A stretch of DNA of 64,000 nt from Armigeres subalbatus (GCF_024139115.2 NC_085140.1:229802352-229866351), one strand, 5' to 3'. Counted from the stretch's first letter, positions 22,541-34,490 are shown. The notes: generated by a model not told the origin, from the letters alone. A program made the numbers and translations.

Positions 22541-22980
22541 AATCAGCACCTGGAAGTACCCGGAAGAAGGCCAATTCGATCGAAAATCACCGAAATGGAC
22601 TCCAGTGTACTTGTTATGAAGTTTGCCATGCCACAAGGTGGATTCCAAGATTGAACGAAAATTGGCCACTTCCCCAAGAGAACCAGGCCCTGAAAATTCC
22701 AGGAGCGTGGCCAATTCGATCGAAAATCGCAGAAATGTACTCCATTGTACTTGTTTTGCAAAATCATGAAGTTTGACATGTCGCAAGATAGGTTCCAAGA
22801 TTGAACGGATATTGGCCATTTCCCCAAGAGAACCAGGCCCTGGAAGTACCCGGAGAGTGGTCAATTCGATCTAAAATCGCCGAAATTTACTCCAGTGTAC
22901 TTGTTTTGCAAAATCATGAAGTCGTTTTGCAAAATAATGAAGTTGACTTGTCGCACGATGGATTTCGAAGCCGATCTGCC
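22541..22980. repeat. Tandem repeat, unit 140-150 bp, about 2.8 copies
   Basis: CCAATTCGATCGAAAATC begins at 22571 and 22711, and a variant (TCAATTCGATCTAAAATC) at 22861. Each is followed by GTACTCCAGTGTACTTG-like and CCAAGATTGAACG words and CCCCAAGAGAACCAGGCCCT. Minus-strand frames across it repeat the same peptide and are not a gene. Confidence 0.9.
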
Positions 22981-24256
22981 AGTGATCATTTTTTCCGGGA
23001 GGGAGGTAACCCCAGTACTCCCCGGAATATATCCGGAACCATGGCCATTGTACAAAAATTGACCTCGGTTCTTAAAACTATAAGAATTTTGTGATCGACT
23101 CCAGAAGATTGCTTAAAAAGCCGTTAGAAATTGGCTGAACTGCGTGGATTTGAATTTTGAGTTTTGTCGTAAAATGGGAGTTGGGGACGTACCTGTTAAC
23201 GTAAATTTTTAAATTTAATAATTTCTTCATTCTAGGAAATCACAGTACCAAGAAAACAGTCGTCGCCCGATGGCGAACAGCCGGCAGGATGGTCGAGCAG
23301 TTTCGCGCCGGTGGAATAGTCTCTTGCCAGCATCGGGAATTTGCGGTTCAGCTGTAGCACCGTAGTATGTCTGGGCGACATTTACGGATGGGCATCGCAC
23401 TTCGACACAATTAAGGAAACGATGATGGCGGTAACTAAGCTGAGTGGACATTCCAGTATTGACCTGAATAAATCAAAGTGAAGATAACATCTCTCAGTTT
23501 TATTGGTTTAATTAAAACAATTTCAATAACGGAAGAATAAATAATGTAACTCGAGCTTTCAATTAATAACTAAGAATAAACAATCTTTTTTTTTTTGTAT
23601 TTGTAATTTGATAAAACCCTCGAATTAGGTGTGTCAGCATCTCCAAAATTACACTGTATCTCTGTACGTTACCGTCGAATACGCCATCGATCAAAATTAC
23701 ATCATGAAAAAAATTACACCGGCGCTGCTACTCGCGAATTGACGTGTACATCGAACGAGTGTAATATCACAGCTCTGACGGAATAGCCTATGTGCATCTG
23801 TTTCGAATGTAATATTCAACAACTGTTTTTGCTGTGTAGTCTGGCGAATGCAGGAGAAGGAACAGGAAGTCGCGATTGCAGGAGATATGCACAACAGGGA
23901 GAAAGCAGAAAAAAGAAACACTTTTTTGACAAAGTCAAGAATTACCAAATTTTAGGTAAAAACAAACGTCATCATCTGAAATCGTCAAATACTCAAAAGT
24001 CTAAGAAACTAACGAATATTATCGTTAATTTTTATCGACATTTTCACTAAACGTCCACTAGGTAAAATAAAAATCTATTTTTAGGTAATCTCATCTAAGC
24101 GTGTACGTCGCAGCAAACATATTGAATCTAGACACCAGTAGAGGTCACTTTCAGCACTACTTGCGTGCAAGCTGCGCGAAACATGGAATACAAAAAGGGA
24201 AAGTCGTTACGTCGGCCACAAAAAGGAAAAGCCACACGTCGACCTCGTCGACAAAC
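22981..24256. other. Intergenic with an exon-like stretch
   Basis: At 23236 an acceptor-like CATTCTAG precedes a plus-strand run containing SPDGEQPAGWSSSFAPVE, a stop, then GDIYGWASHFDTIKETMMAV, with AATAAA near 23467. No domain recognised; one internal stop. Words ATTACAC and GTGTAATAT near 23650-23830 echo 9251-9555 in inverted orientation. Confidence 0.35.
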
Positions 24257-24335
24257 GCATGTACACGGAGAAACTCGTTTACTCATTAATGGATTCCTTT
24301 TCTCTATGCAAATACCTTTCCGTTGAAAAAAAAAA
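24257..24335. repeat. Half copy of the ACTCATTAATGG MITE
   Basis: Shares CACGGAGAAACTCGTTTACTC and the following ATTAATGG...TTTTCTCT with one arm of the palindrome at 53832-54052. No second arm is seen here. Confidence 0.5.
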
Positions 24336-24500
24336 ACATATTTGAAGAAATGCTTGCTAAAGTTCAATCATTCTTCTCTTGCAAGCGCAAAAACCGAATT
24401 TGTTTTCATCAGGAAACGCTTCGCGCTTGAAAGAGAAAGCTGATTAAACGTCAACTCTGCGCTGTCATTTTAGTTTAGTCACTCATTTTTGTACCATATA

Positions 24501-25391
24501 GGGTAAATGATATATTTTGGACATGTACATATTTTGGACAAGCCTGAGCTTCTTCGATCAATTTTAGATAATGTGTAGAAAAATTTTTATCGAAAGTATG
24601 ATCATTGCATACTTTTACCTCAACTCTAGCGGCTCATGATGAGAATTCACAATTCAACTATTATTTATCTTAAAAATTATCTAAAATGTAAAGCTTTCTA
24701 CCAAAGTTCCTGCTGGACGCCAGTATGCAGGAGAACATGCATTATAGGGCTCTTCGTAACATGCACCTGAAACACGTTTGAATTGGTTCAAACGGCAATC
24801 TTGAGGTCCTGCGGCCAAAGTTTGATTGTAATTGAGATAGTAACATATTCCAATCGCTTAACATGAACTTGAGACGGGTAAAAAAGGAGTGACCAAAATG
24901 AAGTTATGTTTTTATGCATCAGACATTTATTGGTCACCCCATGTACAGTACATGGATGAACCATTGATTGCCAACTTTCAGGCTGTTTTCAATGATATCG
25001 ATAAGATTGCGAAACAATGTTAATTTCTGGTTTAATCTATGTCAGTTAAGCAAATAAATGCATTTAAATGAATGTGTAGGTAAGTCATACCATTGAGATT
25101 TGTAGGTGGCCATTTTTAAATTAGGAGAAAATGACTCTGTCCAAAATATATGCATTTTCCATGTCGAAATTATATATTTGATGTCCAAAAAGAAAATATT
25201 TCAGTTTGCAGTATATCACAGTTTACACCTAGTAAACGTGATTTACTCAAAAATTGGGCAATGGAGACACAAGACTAATCATAGGTTATGTATTTGGATG
25301 AACCTAGTGGTTTTCAATTGTTTTATACGATTCAATCTCGATATATTTTCTAATGAATGTCCTGCGCTTGTCCAAGATACATCATTTACCC
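24501..25391. mobile_element. TA-flanked element with short inverted ends
   Basis: The ends read GGGTAAATGATATATTTTGG and, inverted, GGGTAAATGATGTATCTTGG, with TA at 24499-24500 and 25392-25393. Length 891 bp. The 119-codon plus frame at 25106-25465 crosses the right end and matches no transposase. Non-autonomous, Tc1/mariner-like by target site. Confidence 0.75.
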
Positions 25392-25972
25392 TAGTCCGTA
25401 CACGGTGGAGTTTGGCGTTTTACAGTTTATCAAATACAGCGCTCCTAGGGTTCGTTCAAAAATGATGTCACAGATTTTAGGGGAAGGAGGTCTAAGATTT
25501 TAAGACAGTACATACCGCATAATAAAAAACAACATGTTATATGGTCAGAATCATTATTACGATGTAAGATATAGCTTCACAGTTTACGTTGCGGTTATCA
25601 AATATTTTTCGGTCGATTTAACCATAACTACTCGACATCATCACTAAATGTCAATATACAACATGCTGTTCCTAAAAAGTTTTATATTTCCTGCATTATA
25701 TGTCAACATTTTATCATACTGTCGAGCGAAAATTTTGCACGCGAAAACGGCCGATTTTTTATGGTGACATAACTTAACAACCCATTCAACATACTGTTAT
25801 TTGTCAAATAACCGTACCACAAACTGTTGAAACTTTACATGAGATTGTTCATTTACAGTTGTCAACAGTAAAGGATACTGTGGCCGAACACACGGGAAAA
25901 TATCCATTTACAGTTTGTAATTATGCGGGATGTGCTAGGTATACAAAAAAACGTGATAGAGGGGGTAGGGGG

Positions 25973-26067
25973 GTCTATAAATCCCAAAAAGTAGTGGACG
26001 TCATATTTGAATCACCCCTTAGGGGCGATTCAAATATGTCGTTCACTACTTTTTGGGATTTCTAGAC
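25973..26067. repeat. Hairpin with about 45-bp arms
   Basis: GTCTATAAATCCCAAAAAGT at the left is matched by the inverted GGGATTTCTAGAC at the right; the centre is CACCCCTTAGGGGCGATT. Only a few mismatches over the whole stem. Probably a very small palindromic element. Confidence 0.8.
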
Positions 26068-26069
26068 CC

Positions 26070-27160
26070 TCTAACGCACTGACCTGGCTATCAACCTGTC
26101 AGTAGTGCTACTGAGCGACCAGTGAAGTGTCAATTTATGATACTGTGCTGCTAAACGAGTAAAGGGTCCCCCAGAATGATGAGCGAAGCGGCGGTTTTTG
26201 ACAGTTAACCCATGTATTTTCTATCAAACCTGCAGCTGCGGTCACCAGTCAGGATGAGTCATAATACTTGAGCCCGTAAATTCTGCACGAGAGCTATTAA
26301 TGAGAATAGCGATGAGGACTCCCGTAGTGGTACTCTACAATATTATCTATCCGGATCAAAGTTCCCAATGCTAAAGTTGCAGTTTCAGTTTGGTACTGCT
26401 TGATGTTATAAAATTTATAACTGTCAAAATAAAACTACAACTTGGTACCCGCAACGCACAGTTGTAAACAAAATAAAACTTGGTTTTATTTTTCCAAAAA
26501 GCCAGAACAAAACAAACTAACATTTCTCGCGGTAGTTTTTATCTCGCATACGAACAATAAGGAGTTTGTCTATCATCCATCACACACAAACACTATTAAA
26601 TGAATTTGAAACTCAGTTTCATTCCAGTTTCAAATCAGCTCATATTTACAACAAACCAGTCGAGCAGTTGTAAATCAGTTTCAAAAAGTGCTCGAAAAAT
26701 TAAATTACAACTCTGCGTTGCAAACCGGTAGTTTCAGTTTCAGTTTGATTTCCAAACACGCCATACAAAACCCAACAGCATTGCGACCGGCCTTAGAGCG
26801 CTTTTTATACCGTTCTCCAGATACAGGCAACTTTCTTAACTTAGGAAGTAGTGCGCTAGATTCGCCTAAAGATGCGCTAAACAACGCATCAAATAGGGGA
26901 AATGTTCCGATCTCCATCTCACTGTACATATATCCATCTCATCGCTAAACAAAGAAATACGGCACCAAATTCGTCGCTTCTTTTTGTCAACATGCGTGCT
27001 CACTGCTGAAAAAAATCACAAAAATAATAAACAAACCAAATTCCTTTCCATTGCTTTGTTTTTGATGGGATTGAAATAGGAGCTATGAGATGAAGTGGCG
27101 AACCGTTCCCCTAGTTTAACAGATAAAACTTCGGTTCAGAAGTCCCGACTTCCGAATTCT
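26070..27160. other. Intergenic, no gene recognised
   Basis: Repeated short words (AGTTTCAGTTT, CAAACTGA-like) occur around 26380-26750 but no clear element ends. Open frames on the two strands overlap each other and look accidental. Confidence 0.4.
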
Positions 27161-27162
27161 AA

Positions 27163-27291
27163 GGGGCAAGTCAGAGTAAATGCGACGTGAAGCGACTCAC
27201 GTAAAACAATAATTATTACAATCATTATCAACAGGCTGTCAAATTGCACTGTCGCGTCGCATCGCACGTCGCGTTTACTCTGGCTTGCCCC
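27163..27291. mobile_element. Palindromic MITE, 129 bp
   Basis: GGGGCAAGTCAGAGTAAATG at the left pairs with inverted CGTTTACTCTGGCTTGCCCC at the right; both arms contain GCGACGTG-type words. A partial relative lies at 11150-11238. Confidence 0.8.
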
Positions 27292-27332
27292 CAAGTTGGT
27301 GCTACGCCGACAATAATTGAATGGTTCAAAAC

Positions 27333-27751
27333 CAGAGTCTATTAATAGAGTTGCGCAAAGAGGATCTTCTTACTCTTATTCTGAATGATGCTCTTGTTAT
27401 TATGTTGAAAACTTTCATTTTTGTTCAACCCTTCAAGTGACTTCACGGGAATGATCCATTCTAAAGCTTTTTAATTCGATAACCAAAGTCACCTACAGAG
27501 TGCAAACACGTGAGTTTCTTGTTGCAACTTTATTGGGGGGTGTATTGAAGTTTTTTGAAGCTGTTTCTAGAACAAATCTAATACATTTCAATTCATGAGT
27601 TTTAATTCGCCATAATAATCATCAGGCGATAACAATACTTCCGCCTTACCAACAAGCATTTGTTTACTTTGCTCGATAGGTAGACGGTTTGACAGTTCAA
27701 TAGGTAGATTTGGCTTCACTCTTTGCGTAACTCTATATATAATAGACTCTG
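27333..27751. mobile_element. hAT-type MITE, free-standing copy
   Basis: 419 bp with inverted ends CAGAGTCTATTA and perfect 8-bp target duplications TTCAAAAC (27325-27332, 27752-27759). The 8-bp duplication and CAG start are hAT hallmarks. Two more copies are nested in another repeat family at 29463-29881 and 34005-34409. Confidence 0.9.
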
Positions 27752-27775
27752 TTCAAAACAACACATTCTAATGTT

Positions 27776-27805
27776 CTAATTATTATTATTATTATTATTA
27801 TTATA
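27776..27805. repeat. (ATT)n microsatellite
   Basis: About ten uninterrupted ATT units. Confidence 0.95.
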
Positions 27806-28146
27806 TGTGCAGGTAACTGAGAAACACATTCTAATGTATTTCTATTATTTCATCTACAGTATAATCTATGGCCAATTTATTGCTTTTGATAGTAATGTTA
27901 CAAAAATTTGAATTGTTTTTCTTTAATATTTTTTATTCGGGAGGAAGGCAAGTAAAAAAATGGGTAAATTTTTAAGATTACCCATTAATGGATAAAATCA
28001 TCTAACCGTACAGTGTTGTTTTGATTAATTTTGTTTTTCCGTGTTTATTAAATATCAACAACTTCTGTTGTGTTTTGTATTTTGTTTACCAGGCTTTAAG
28101 ACAAAACAGGAAATATTTACCAGCTTCTGCTCTAAAATAGTGAAAA

Positions 28147-28447
28147 ATGAGTTCTGCGAAAAATCAAGATAAAAATGCTCTCAAAACCTGTGTAGTGGAA
28201 GGATGCAGCGCCAATTCCAAGGCGTGCCCATATCTCTTCTTTCTAAAAGTTCCGCAGAATCCGGAGCGCCGCGTCGATTGGTGCGACGCAATGGGGGTCG
28301 CCGTTCAGAAGGGGCGAGTATACTGCTGTACGAAGCATTTCGAAATTCCCGGAGATTTTGATGGAGACTCTGCGCCGGATAAATCGAGTGGCATCCGTTT
28401 GAAGCTGAAGAGTGATATTTTACCCCACAAGGACATTCCGTTAATAC
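28147..28447 (+). CDS. THAP-finger protein, exon 1
   Basis: First coding exon of a two-exon gene whose second exon is 36939-38212. The joined product is 524 residues. The ATG at 28147 has an AAAA upstream context. Residues 15-65 fit a THAP zinc finger: C15-x4-C20, the FFLKVP segment at 31-36, the conserved Trp at 45, and C61-x2-H64 followed by Phe65. THAP fingers bind DNA in a sequence-specific way, so a nuclear DNA-binding or transposase-derived role is expected from the family. The exon ends inside a codon (C) at a GTGAGT donor at 28448, matching the AG that opens exon 2 and making Gln101. The AVPT-like end of typical THAP domains is not evident; the exon closes with LKLKSDILPHKDIPLI. I cannot name an orthologue. 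Confidence 0.85.
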
Positions 28448-28560
28448 GTGAGTAAAGATGGCAATTTGATTATTATCTATCTAGTAGGTATATGATTAAA
28501 TCATTTAATACAAATTAGATCTTAAGTCCTCTAGTTTGAATAATGCGTTGTGCGTTATGC

Positions 28561-28958
28561 AACATACACACCAGTCAAGCAGTTTGACGAACATTGACTC
28601 CGCCCCCAAGAAAACGCTTCGGTTGCTGCTTTGTTTGAACGTGTGTGAAGTTGTTCGAACAACCATTTGACAGTTGGCGGCTCGGTTGGAAAAAATTAAA
28701 ACGGTTTGATTTTGGTTTGAGTTGTCGGGGGTGGAGTCAAGGTTCGCCGAACATGTTTGAGCATTTGTAGTGAAGTTGCACAAACCCCCTTATATTTTTT
28801 GATGGTTGGTGCTCAAGTTAGCGCTTCGGTCGTTCGTGTGTGATATTGTTGGTCGAATAAATTGATTGTTCGTGCCGCTGTTGGTAAAACTTGATGGATG
28901 TTGGAACAAACGAGAGGTGGAGTCAATGTTGGTCAAACTGCTTGACCGTGTGTACGTT
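28561..28958. mobile_element. MITE family A, copy 1
   Basis: About 40-bp inverted ends: the left starts AACATACACACCAGTCAAGC; the right, inverted, reads AACGTACACACGGTCAAGC. The interior contains GTTGTTCGAACAACCATTTG. Frames inside recur in the other copies and are not genes. Confidence 0.85.
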
Positions 28959-28967
28959 CTATTATGC

Positions 28968-29362
28968 AACGTACACACCAGTCAAGCAGTTTGACGAACA
29001 TTGACTCCGCCCCCAAGAAAACGCTTCGGTTGCTGCTTTGTTTGAACGTATGTGAAGTTGTTCGAACAACCATTTGACAGTTGGCGGCTCGGTTGGAAAA
29101 ATTAAAACGGTTTGATTTTGGTTTGAGTTGTCGGGGGAGGAGTCAGGGTTCGCCGAACATGTTTGAGCATTTGTAGTGAAGTTGCACAAACCCCCATATA
29201 TTTTTTGATGGTTGGTGCTCAACTTGTCGCTTCGGTCGTTCGTGTGATATTGTTGGTCGAAGAAATTGATTGTTCGTGCCGCTGTTGGCAAAACTTGATG
29301 GATGTTTGAATAAACGAGAGGTGGAGTCAATGTTGGTCAAACTGCTTGACCGTGTGTACGTT
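28968..29362. mobile_element. MITE family A, copy 2
   Basis: Direct neighbour of copy 1, ten bases on and in the same orientation, near-identical. Followed by CCATTACATACAATCGATTA, which recurs after copy 3. Confidence 0.85.
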
Positions 29363-29403
29363 CCATTACATACAATCGATTAGTCAAAAAACCGTACAAA
29401 TAG

Positions 29404-30204
29404 GTTTGACGAACATTGACTCCGCCCCCAAGAAAACGCTTCGGTTGCTACTTTGTTTGAACCAGAGTCTATTATATATAGAGTTACGCAAAGAGTGAAG
29501 CCAAATCTACCTATTGAACTGTCAAACCGTCTACCTATCGAGCAAAGTAAACAAATGCTTGTTGGTAAGGCGGAAGTATTGTTATCGCCTGATGATTATT
29601 ATGGCGAATTAAAACTCATGAATTGAAATGTATTAGATTTGTTCTAGAAACAGCTTCAAAAAACTTCAATACACCCCCCAATAAAGTTGCAACAAGAAAC
29701 TCACGTGTTTGCACTCTGTAGGTGACTTTGGTTATCGAATTAAAAAGCTTTAGAATGGATCATTCCCGTGAAGTCACTTGAAGGGTTGAACAAAAATGAA
29801 AGTTTTCAACATAATAACAAGAGCATCATTCAGAATAAGAGTAAGAAGATCCTCTTTGCGCAACTCTATTAATAGACTCTGGTTTGAACGTGTGTGAAGT
29901 TGTTCGAACAACCATTTGACAGTTGGCGGCTCGGTTGGAAAAATTAAAACGGTTTGATTTTGGTTTGAGTTGTCGGGGGAGGAGTCAGAGTTCGCCGAAC
30001 ATGTTTGAGCATTTGTAGTGAAGTTGCACAAACCCCCATATATTTTTTGATGGTTGGTGCTCAACTTGTCGCTTCGGTCGTTCGTGTGATATTGTTGGTC
30101 GAAGAAATTGATTGTTCGTGCCGCTGTTGGCAAAACTTGATGGATGTTTGAATAAACGAGAGGTGGAGTCAATGTTGGTCAAACTGCTTGACCGTGTGTA
30201 CGTT
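29404..30204. mobile_element. MITE family A, copy 3, truncated and carrying a nested hAT MITE
   Basis: Begins abruptly at TTTGACGAACATTGACTCC, lacking the first ~22 bases of the end. It is split at GTTTGAAC by the hAT-type MITE at 29463-29881, then runs to the normal right end. Confidence 0.85.
29463..29881. mobile_element. hAT-type MITE nested in MITE family A copy 3
   Basis: 419 bp, inverted CAGAGTCTATT ends, 8-bp duplication GTTTGAAC at 29455-29462 and 29882-29889. The same host site is used at 34005-34409. Confidence 0.9.
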
Positions 30205-30639
30205 CCATTACATACAATCGATTAGTCAAAAACTCAAAGGTGCAGCCCAATCGGGTTGTACGCAAAGGTGACGTAGGACTACGTAGCTATTCGAAAATGA
30301 TTGTATTTACCATAATAATTTGTCTCGTTTTATTAACATTGAGCAAACTGCTCGGAGGCCAACTCAATCAAGAAGTCGATTAGTTGCTCCCAGTTGGATG
30401 GACTTTGAGTCTCTAACCGTGGAATTAACATGACTCATCGGCCGCTAAAGCCACTCGACTGGCTTCCAGTCGGGGACATCACAATCCTTACTTTGCCACG
30501 TACGCTTACATCGCGAGCGAAAACCAAACGTTGCTAATAAAAATATTTCCGTTTGGTTTCACGCCACTGCTTATTTCTCCTTTATTTCGTAAATTTTTGA
30601 GGATGATGTCCTCCAAAAGGCCTTTATACAAAAGGTTGA

Positions 30640-33010
30640 TCCGACAATCCGATATGAACTTTCTTCAAAGTGCAAAACTCAATCGTAACTAGCAAACTTG
30701 ATAGCGCATCGGAGGAGATGATGCAGTAAATTTGAATGGATGGAATCACTAACAGATACCAAGCTACCACGCCAAACCCGATCCCACAGAAACAATTCAT
30801 TTTCGCAATAACCTCTTTCTTATCATAAAATGTTGGTCCTAAGAAGAACCATTTTCATTTCCCAATGCGACTTTCTAATAACTAACTGCATCCAAACGCT
30901 TGCCGGCACCTTACGTTGAAACTGTCCGACCGCCACCTGATGATTTTCGCTCAGCCTCTAAAATTTGAAATAAATTTTCCGCATTGCCACACTGCCACCC
31001 ACTTCGTGCTGCTGTGCCTGCTTCGCAGCATCGAATGTCGAACCGCCTTCTGTAGAATTCCGATCAAAATGGCTCGCGCGCTCGAACAGCAGCTTTCTTG
31101 TATTAAATAAATTAAACCCGTAAGCCCCGCCTCTTTGTGATCTGATATGAGTGTTAATGTAATGTGCACTCATAACGATTAATGAAGGGCGGGGCTAACG
31201 GAATTACCTCATTAGATATAAGAAAGCTGCTTTTTCGGCGCGCGAGCCATTTCGATCGGGATTCCTGCAGACAACGGACCGTTCGGAGAATTATGAATTC
31301 TAAGAATCCAATGAAACTTTCTCGAAAGATCCTGAATTTGGTTATGAGATCAATCGTAAATAGCGAATTTGATAGCGCGTCGGAGGGAGATGATGTAGTG
31401 AATTTTAATGAATGGGATCACTAACAGCAACCAAGCTACCACGCCAAACCAAATGCCACCGAAACAGTCCATTTTCGCAATTACCTCTTCCTTTTCGTAA
31501 AATGTTGGTCCTGAGAAGAACCGATTTTCTTTCCCAATTCCCATTCCAATCACTAACTGCATCCAATCGCTTGTGTAAATTTGCAGCATTGCCACACTGC
31601 CACCCACTTCGTGCTGCTGTGTCCGCTTCGCTGCATCGGATGTCGAACCGCCTTCTGTGGAATCTCGATCAAAATGGCTCGCGCGCCCGAACAGCAGCTT
31701 TCTTGTATTTAATAAATTAAACCCGTAAGCCCCGCCCCTTTGTGAGCTGATATAGTGTAAATATAATGTGCACTCATAACGATTAATGAAGGGGCGGGGC
31801 TAATGGGATTAGTTCATTAGATATAAGAAAGCGGCTTTGCCGCGCGCGCGAGCCATTTCGATCGGGTTTCCACAGACAACGGACCGTTCGGAGAATTATG
31901 AATTCTAAGAATCCAATGAAACTTTCTCGAAAGATTCTGAATTTGGTTATGAGATGTTGTTTATCTAAGATGCGTATTGTTGCGAGGAATGACAACAGAA
32001 ATTCGACTCAAGACAAAGTTTCTTCATATTACCAAACATTATCTCTTGGCATCTGTCTATTCAAGCGACGTTCACTTATGGGTAGTTGCTGTAGGTAGAT
32101 AGTTTTCACAAATGTGGCGATTTTATTGATTCTATACAAAAGAAAGTTGATCCGACTATCCGAAATAAACTTTCTTCAAAATTCAAAAACTCAATCGTAA
32201 ATAGCGAATTTGATAGCGCATCGGAGGGAGATGATGTAGTGAATTTTAATGGATGGGATCACTAACAGCAACCAAACTACCACGCCAAACCCGATGCCAC
32301 CGAAACAGTCCATTTTCGCAATTAACTCTTCCTTTTCGTTAAATGTTGGTCCTGAGAAGAACCGATTTTCTTTTCCCAATTCCCATTCCAATCACTAACT
32401 GCATCCAATCGCTTGTGTAAATTTGCAGCATTGCCACACTGCCACCCACTTCGTGCTGCTGTGTCCGCTTCGCTGCATCGGATGTCGAACCGCCTTCTGT
32501 GGAATCTCGATCAAAATGGCTCGCGCGCGCCGAACAGCAGCTTTCTTGTATTTAATAAATTAAACCAGTAGGCCCCGCCCCTTTGTGAGCTGATATAGTG
32601 TAAATATAATGTGCACTCATAACGATTAATGAAGGGGCGGGGCTAATGGGATTACTTCATTAGATATAAGAAAGCTGCTTTTCCGCGCGCGCGAGCCAGT
32701 TCGATCGGGTTTCCACGGACAACGGACCGTTCGGAGAATTATGAATTCTAAGTATCCAATGAAACTTTCTCGAAAGATTCTGAATTTGGGTATGAGATCA
32801 ATCGTAAATAGCGAATTTGATAGCGCGTCGGAGGGAGATGATGTAGTGAATTTTGATGGATGGGATCACTAACAGCAACCAAACTACCACGCCAAACCCG
32901 ATGCCACCGAAACAGTCCATTTTCGCAATTAACTCTTTCTTCTAATAAAATGTTGGTCCTGAGAAGAACCAATTTTTTATTCCCAATGTTCCTTTCCAAC
33001 TAACTGACAC
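30640..33010. repeat. Tandem array of about four large units with foldback arms
   Basis: The landmark AATCGTAAATAGCGAATTTG (or a close variant) starts near 30680, 31352, 32193 and 32800, so units are roughly 600-840 bp. The first three units each contain a palindrome of about 200 bp. One arm reads CAGCAGCTTTCTTGTATTTA with AAGCCCCGCCCCTTT; the other is its inverse, with AAGGGGCGGGGCTAATGGGA and GCGCGCGAGCC (31065-31255, 31667-31863, 32508-32704). The fourth unit is partial. A minus-strand frame with a hydrophobic segment recurs in the units. Sequence right of the array (33010-33300) looks like a diverged relative. Confidence 0.8.
31350..31799 (-). other. Recurring small ORF in the array, hydrophobic segment
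   Basis: In the second unit the minus frame is open for 149 codons (31799 to the stop at 31350); the first usable ATG gives 79 codons. Features: a polar stretch RASHFDRDSTEGGSTSDAAK, then GKENRFFSGPTFYEKEEVIA, then one likely membrane segment FGVVAWLLLVIPFI and a basic tail RRAIKFAIYD. The first unit keeps the hydrophobic part (GIGFGVVAWYLLVIPSI) but is frame-broken on both sides. The third has an extra A before it, and the fourth reads in another frame. I recognise no family. It may be a duplicated small membrane-protein gene, now decaying, or chance coding in a repeat. Confidence 0.35.
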
Positions 33011-33679
33011 CTCAATTTGTAATAAATTTTGATAATTTGGTGCGGGATCGCCACAGTGCTATTTTTATGGTCAACCTTTTCTTCATATGAAATTCTGGTT
33101 CGTTGAGGTTGAATGATCTGCAGCAACACATCGAGCACCACCACCAATGCGATGGATTTTCTTTGAAATTGTTATTAGCGCCTCCATGATGCTGTGTCCG
33201 CTCCGCTACAATCGCTTTGATGCGTCTGCTATGCGTGAAATCTTGTTCAAACTGAGGATTAGATCCAAACCCGCAAGTGATTGATTTTTGATGTCTGTGC
33301 TAGTGATGCATGTACGTGATTGGTTAGTTTACCTATTTCTAAACTTTTTATCAATTATCGATAATAAATAGTTGAAAATCAGTATTTTCAAATAAATACA
33401 AAGAAGCGTTGACTCATCCTTGATCGAATGGTCCAAAAAAATTGAAAATCCATCGAGAAACGGCTTACATATTAAAGTTTAAAGTCTATCATATTTTCGT
33501 GACGGTCCCCGATTTTCGCAATCGTAAAGTGTACCCCAATATAGAAAACACAGACGTAGTCCTACGTCAAAAACCGTACAAATAGGTCAACCCGTTCATG
33601 AGAGAAGAAGAAAGAAGATAAGAGAAAATGCAGGTGGTTTAGTGACAAATCTGCAGTACCGTGGAAGCACCATATTATG

Positions 33680-34490
33680 GAACATACACACGGTCAAGCA
33701 GTTTGACCAACACTGACTCCACCTCTCGTTTATTCAAACGTCCATCAAGTTTTACCAACAGCGGCACGAACAATCAATTTATTCGACCAACAATATCACA
33801 CACGAACGACCGAAGCGCCAACTTAAGCACCAACCATAAAAAAAAATGGGGGTTTGTGTAACTTCACTACAAATGCTCAAACATGTTCGGCGAACCTTGA
33901 CTCCACCCCCGACTACTCAAACCAAAATCAAACCGTTTTAATTTTTTCCAACCGAGCCGCCAACTGTCAAATGGTTGTTCGAACAACTTCACACACGTTC
34001 AAACCAGAGTCTATTAATAGAGTTGCGCAAAGAGGATCTTCTTACTCTTATTCTGAATGATGCTCTTGTTATTATGTTGAAAACTTTCATTTTTGTTCAA
34101 CCCTTCAAGTGACTTCACGGGAGTGATCCATTCTAAAGCTTTTTAATTCGATAACCAAAGTCACCTACAGAGTGCAAACACATGAGTTTCTTGTTGCAAC
34201 TTTAATGGGGGTGCATTGAAGTTTCTAGAACAAATCTAATACATTTCAATTCATGAGTTTTAATTCGCCATAATAATCATCAGGCGATAACAATACTTCC
34301 GCCTTACCAACAAGCATTTGTTTACTTTGCTCGATAGGTAGACGGTTTGACAGTTCAATAGGTAGATTTGGCTTCACTCTTTGCGTAACTCTATATATAA
34401 TAGACTCTGGTTCAAACAAAGTAGCAACCGAAGCGTTTTCTTGGGGGCGGAGTCAATGTTCGTCAAACTGCTTGACTGGTGTGTACGTTG
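33680..34490. mobile_element. MITE family A, copy 4, inverted, with nested hAT MITE
   Basis: Opposite orientation to copies 1-3. Starts GAACATACACACGGTCAAGC and ends CTTGACTGGTGTGTACGTTG. Interrupted by 34005-34409 at the same site as copy 3. Confidence 0.85.
34005..34409. mobile_element. hAT-type MITE nested in MITE family A copy 4
   Basis: 405 bp, CAGAGTCTATT ends, 8-bp duplication GTTCAAAC (33997-34004, 34410-34417), which is the reverse complement of the duplication at copy 3. Confidence 0.9.

Noticed and set aside
28505..30182. Repeated minus-strand proteins with DNSNQNQTVLIF and DRSANLSTNHQK words
   Set aside because: They recur because MITE family A recurs; the frames cross the inverted ends and have no gene features.
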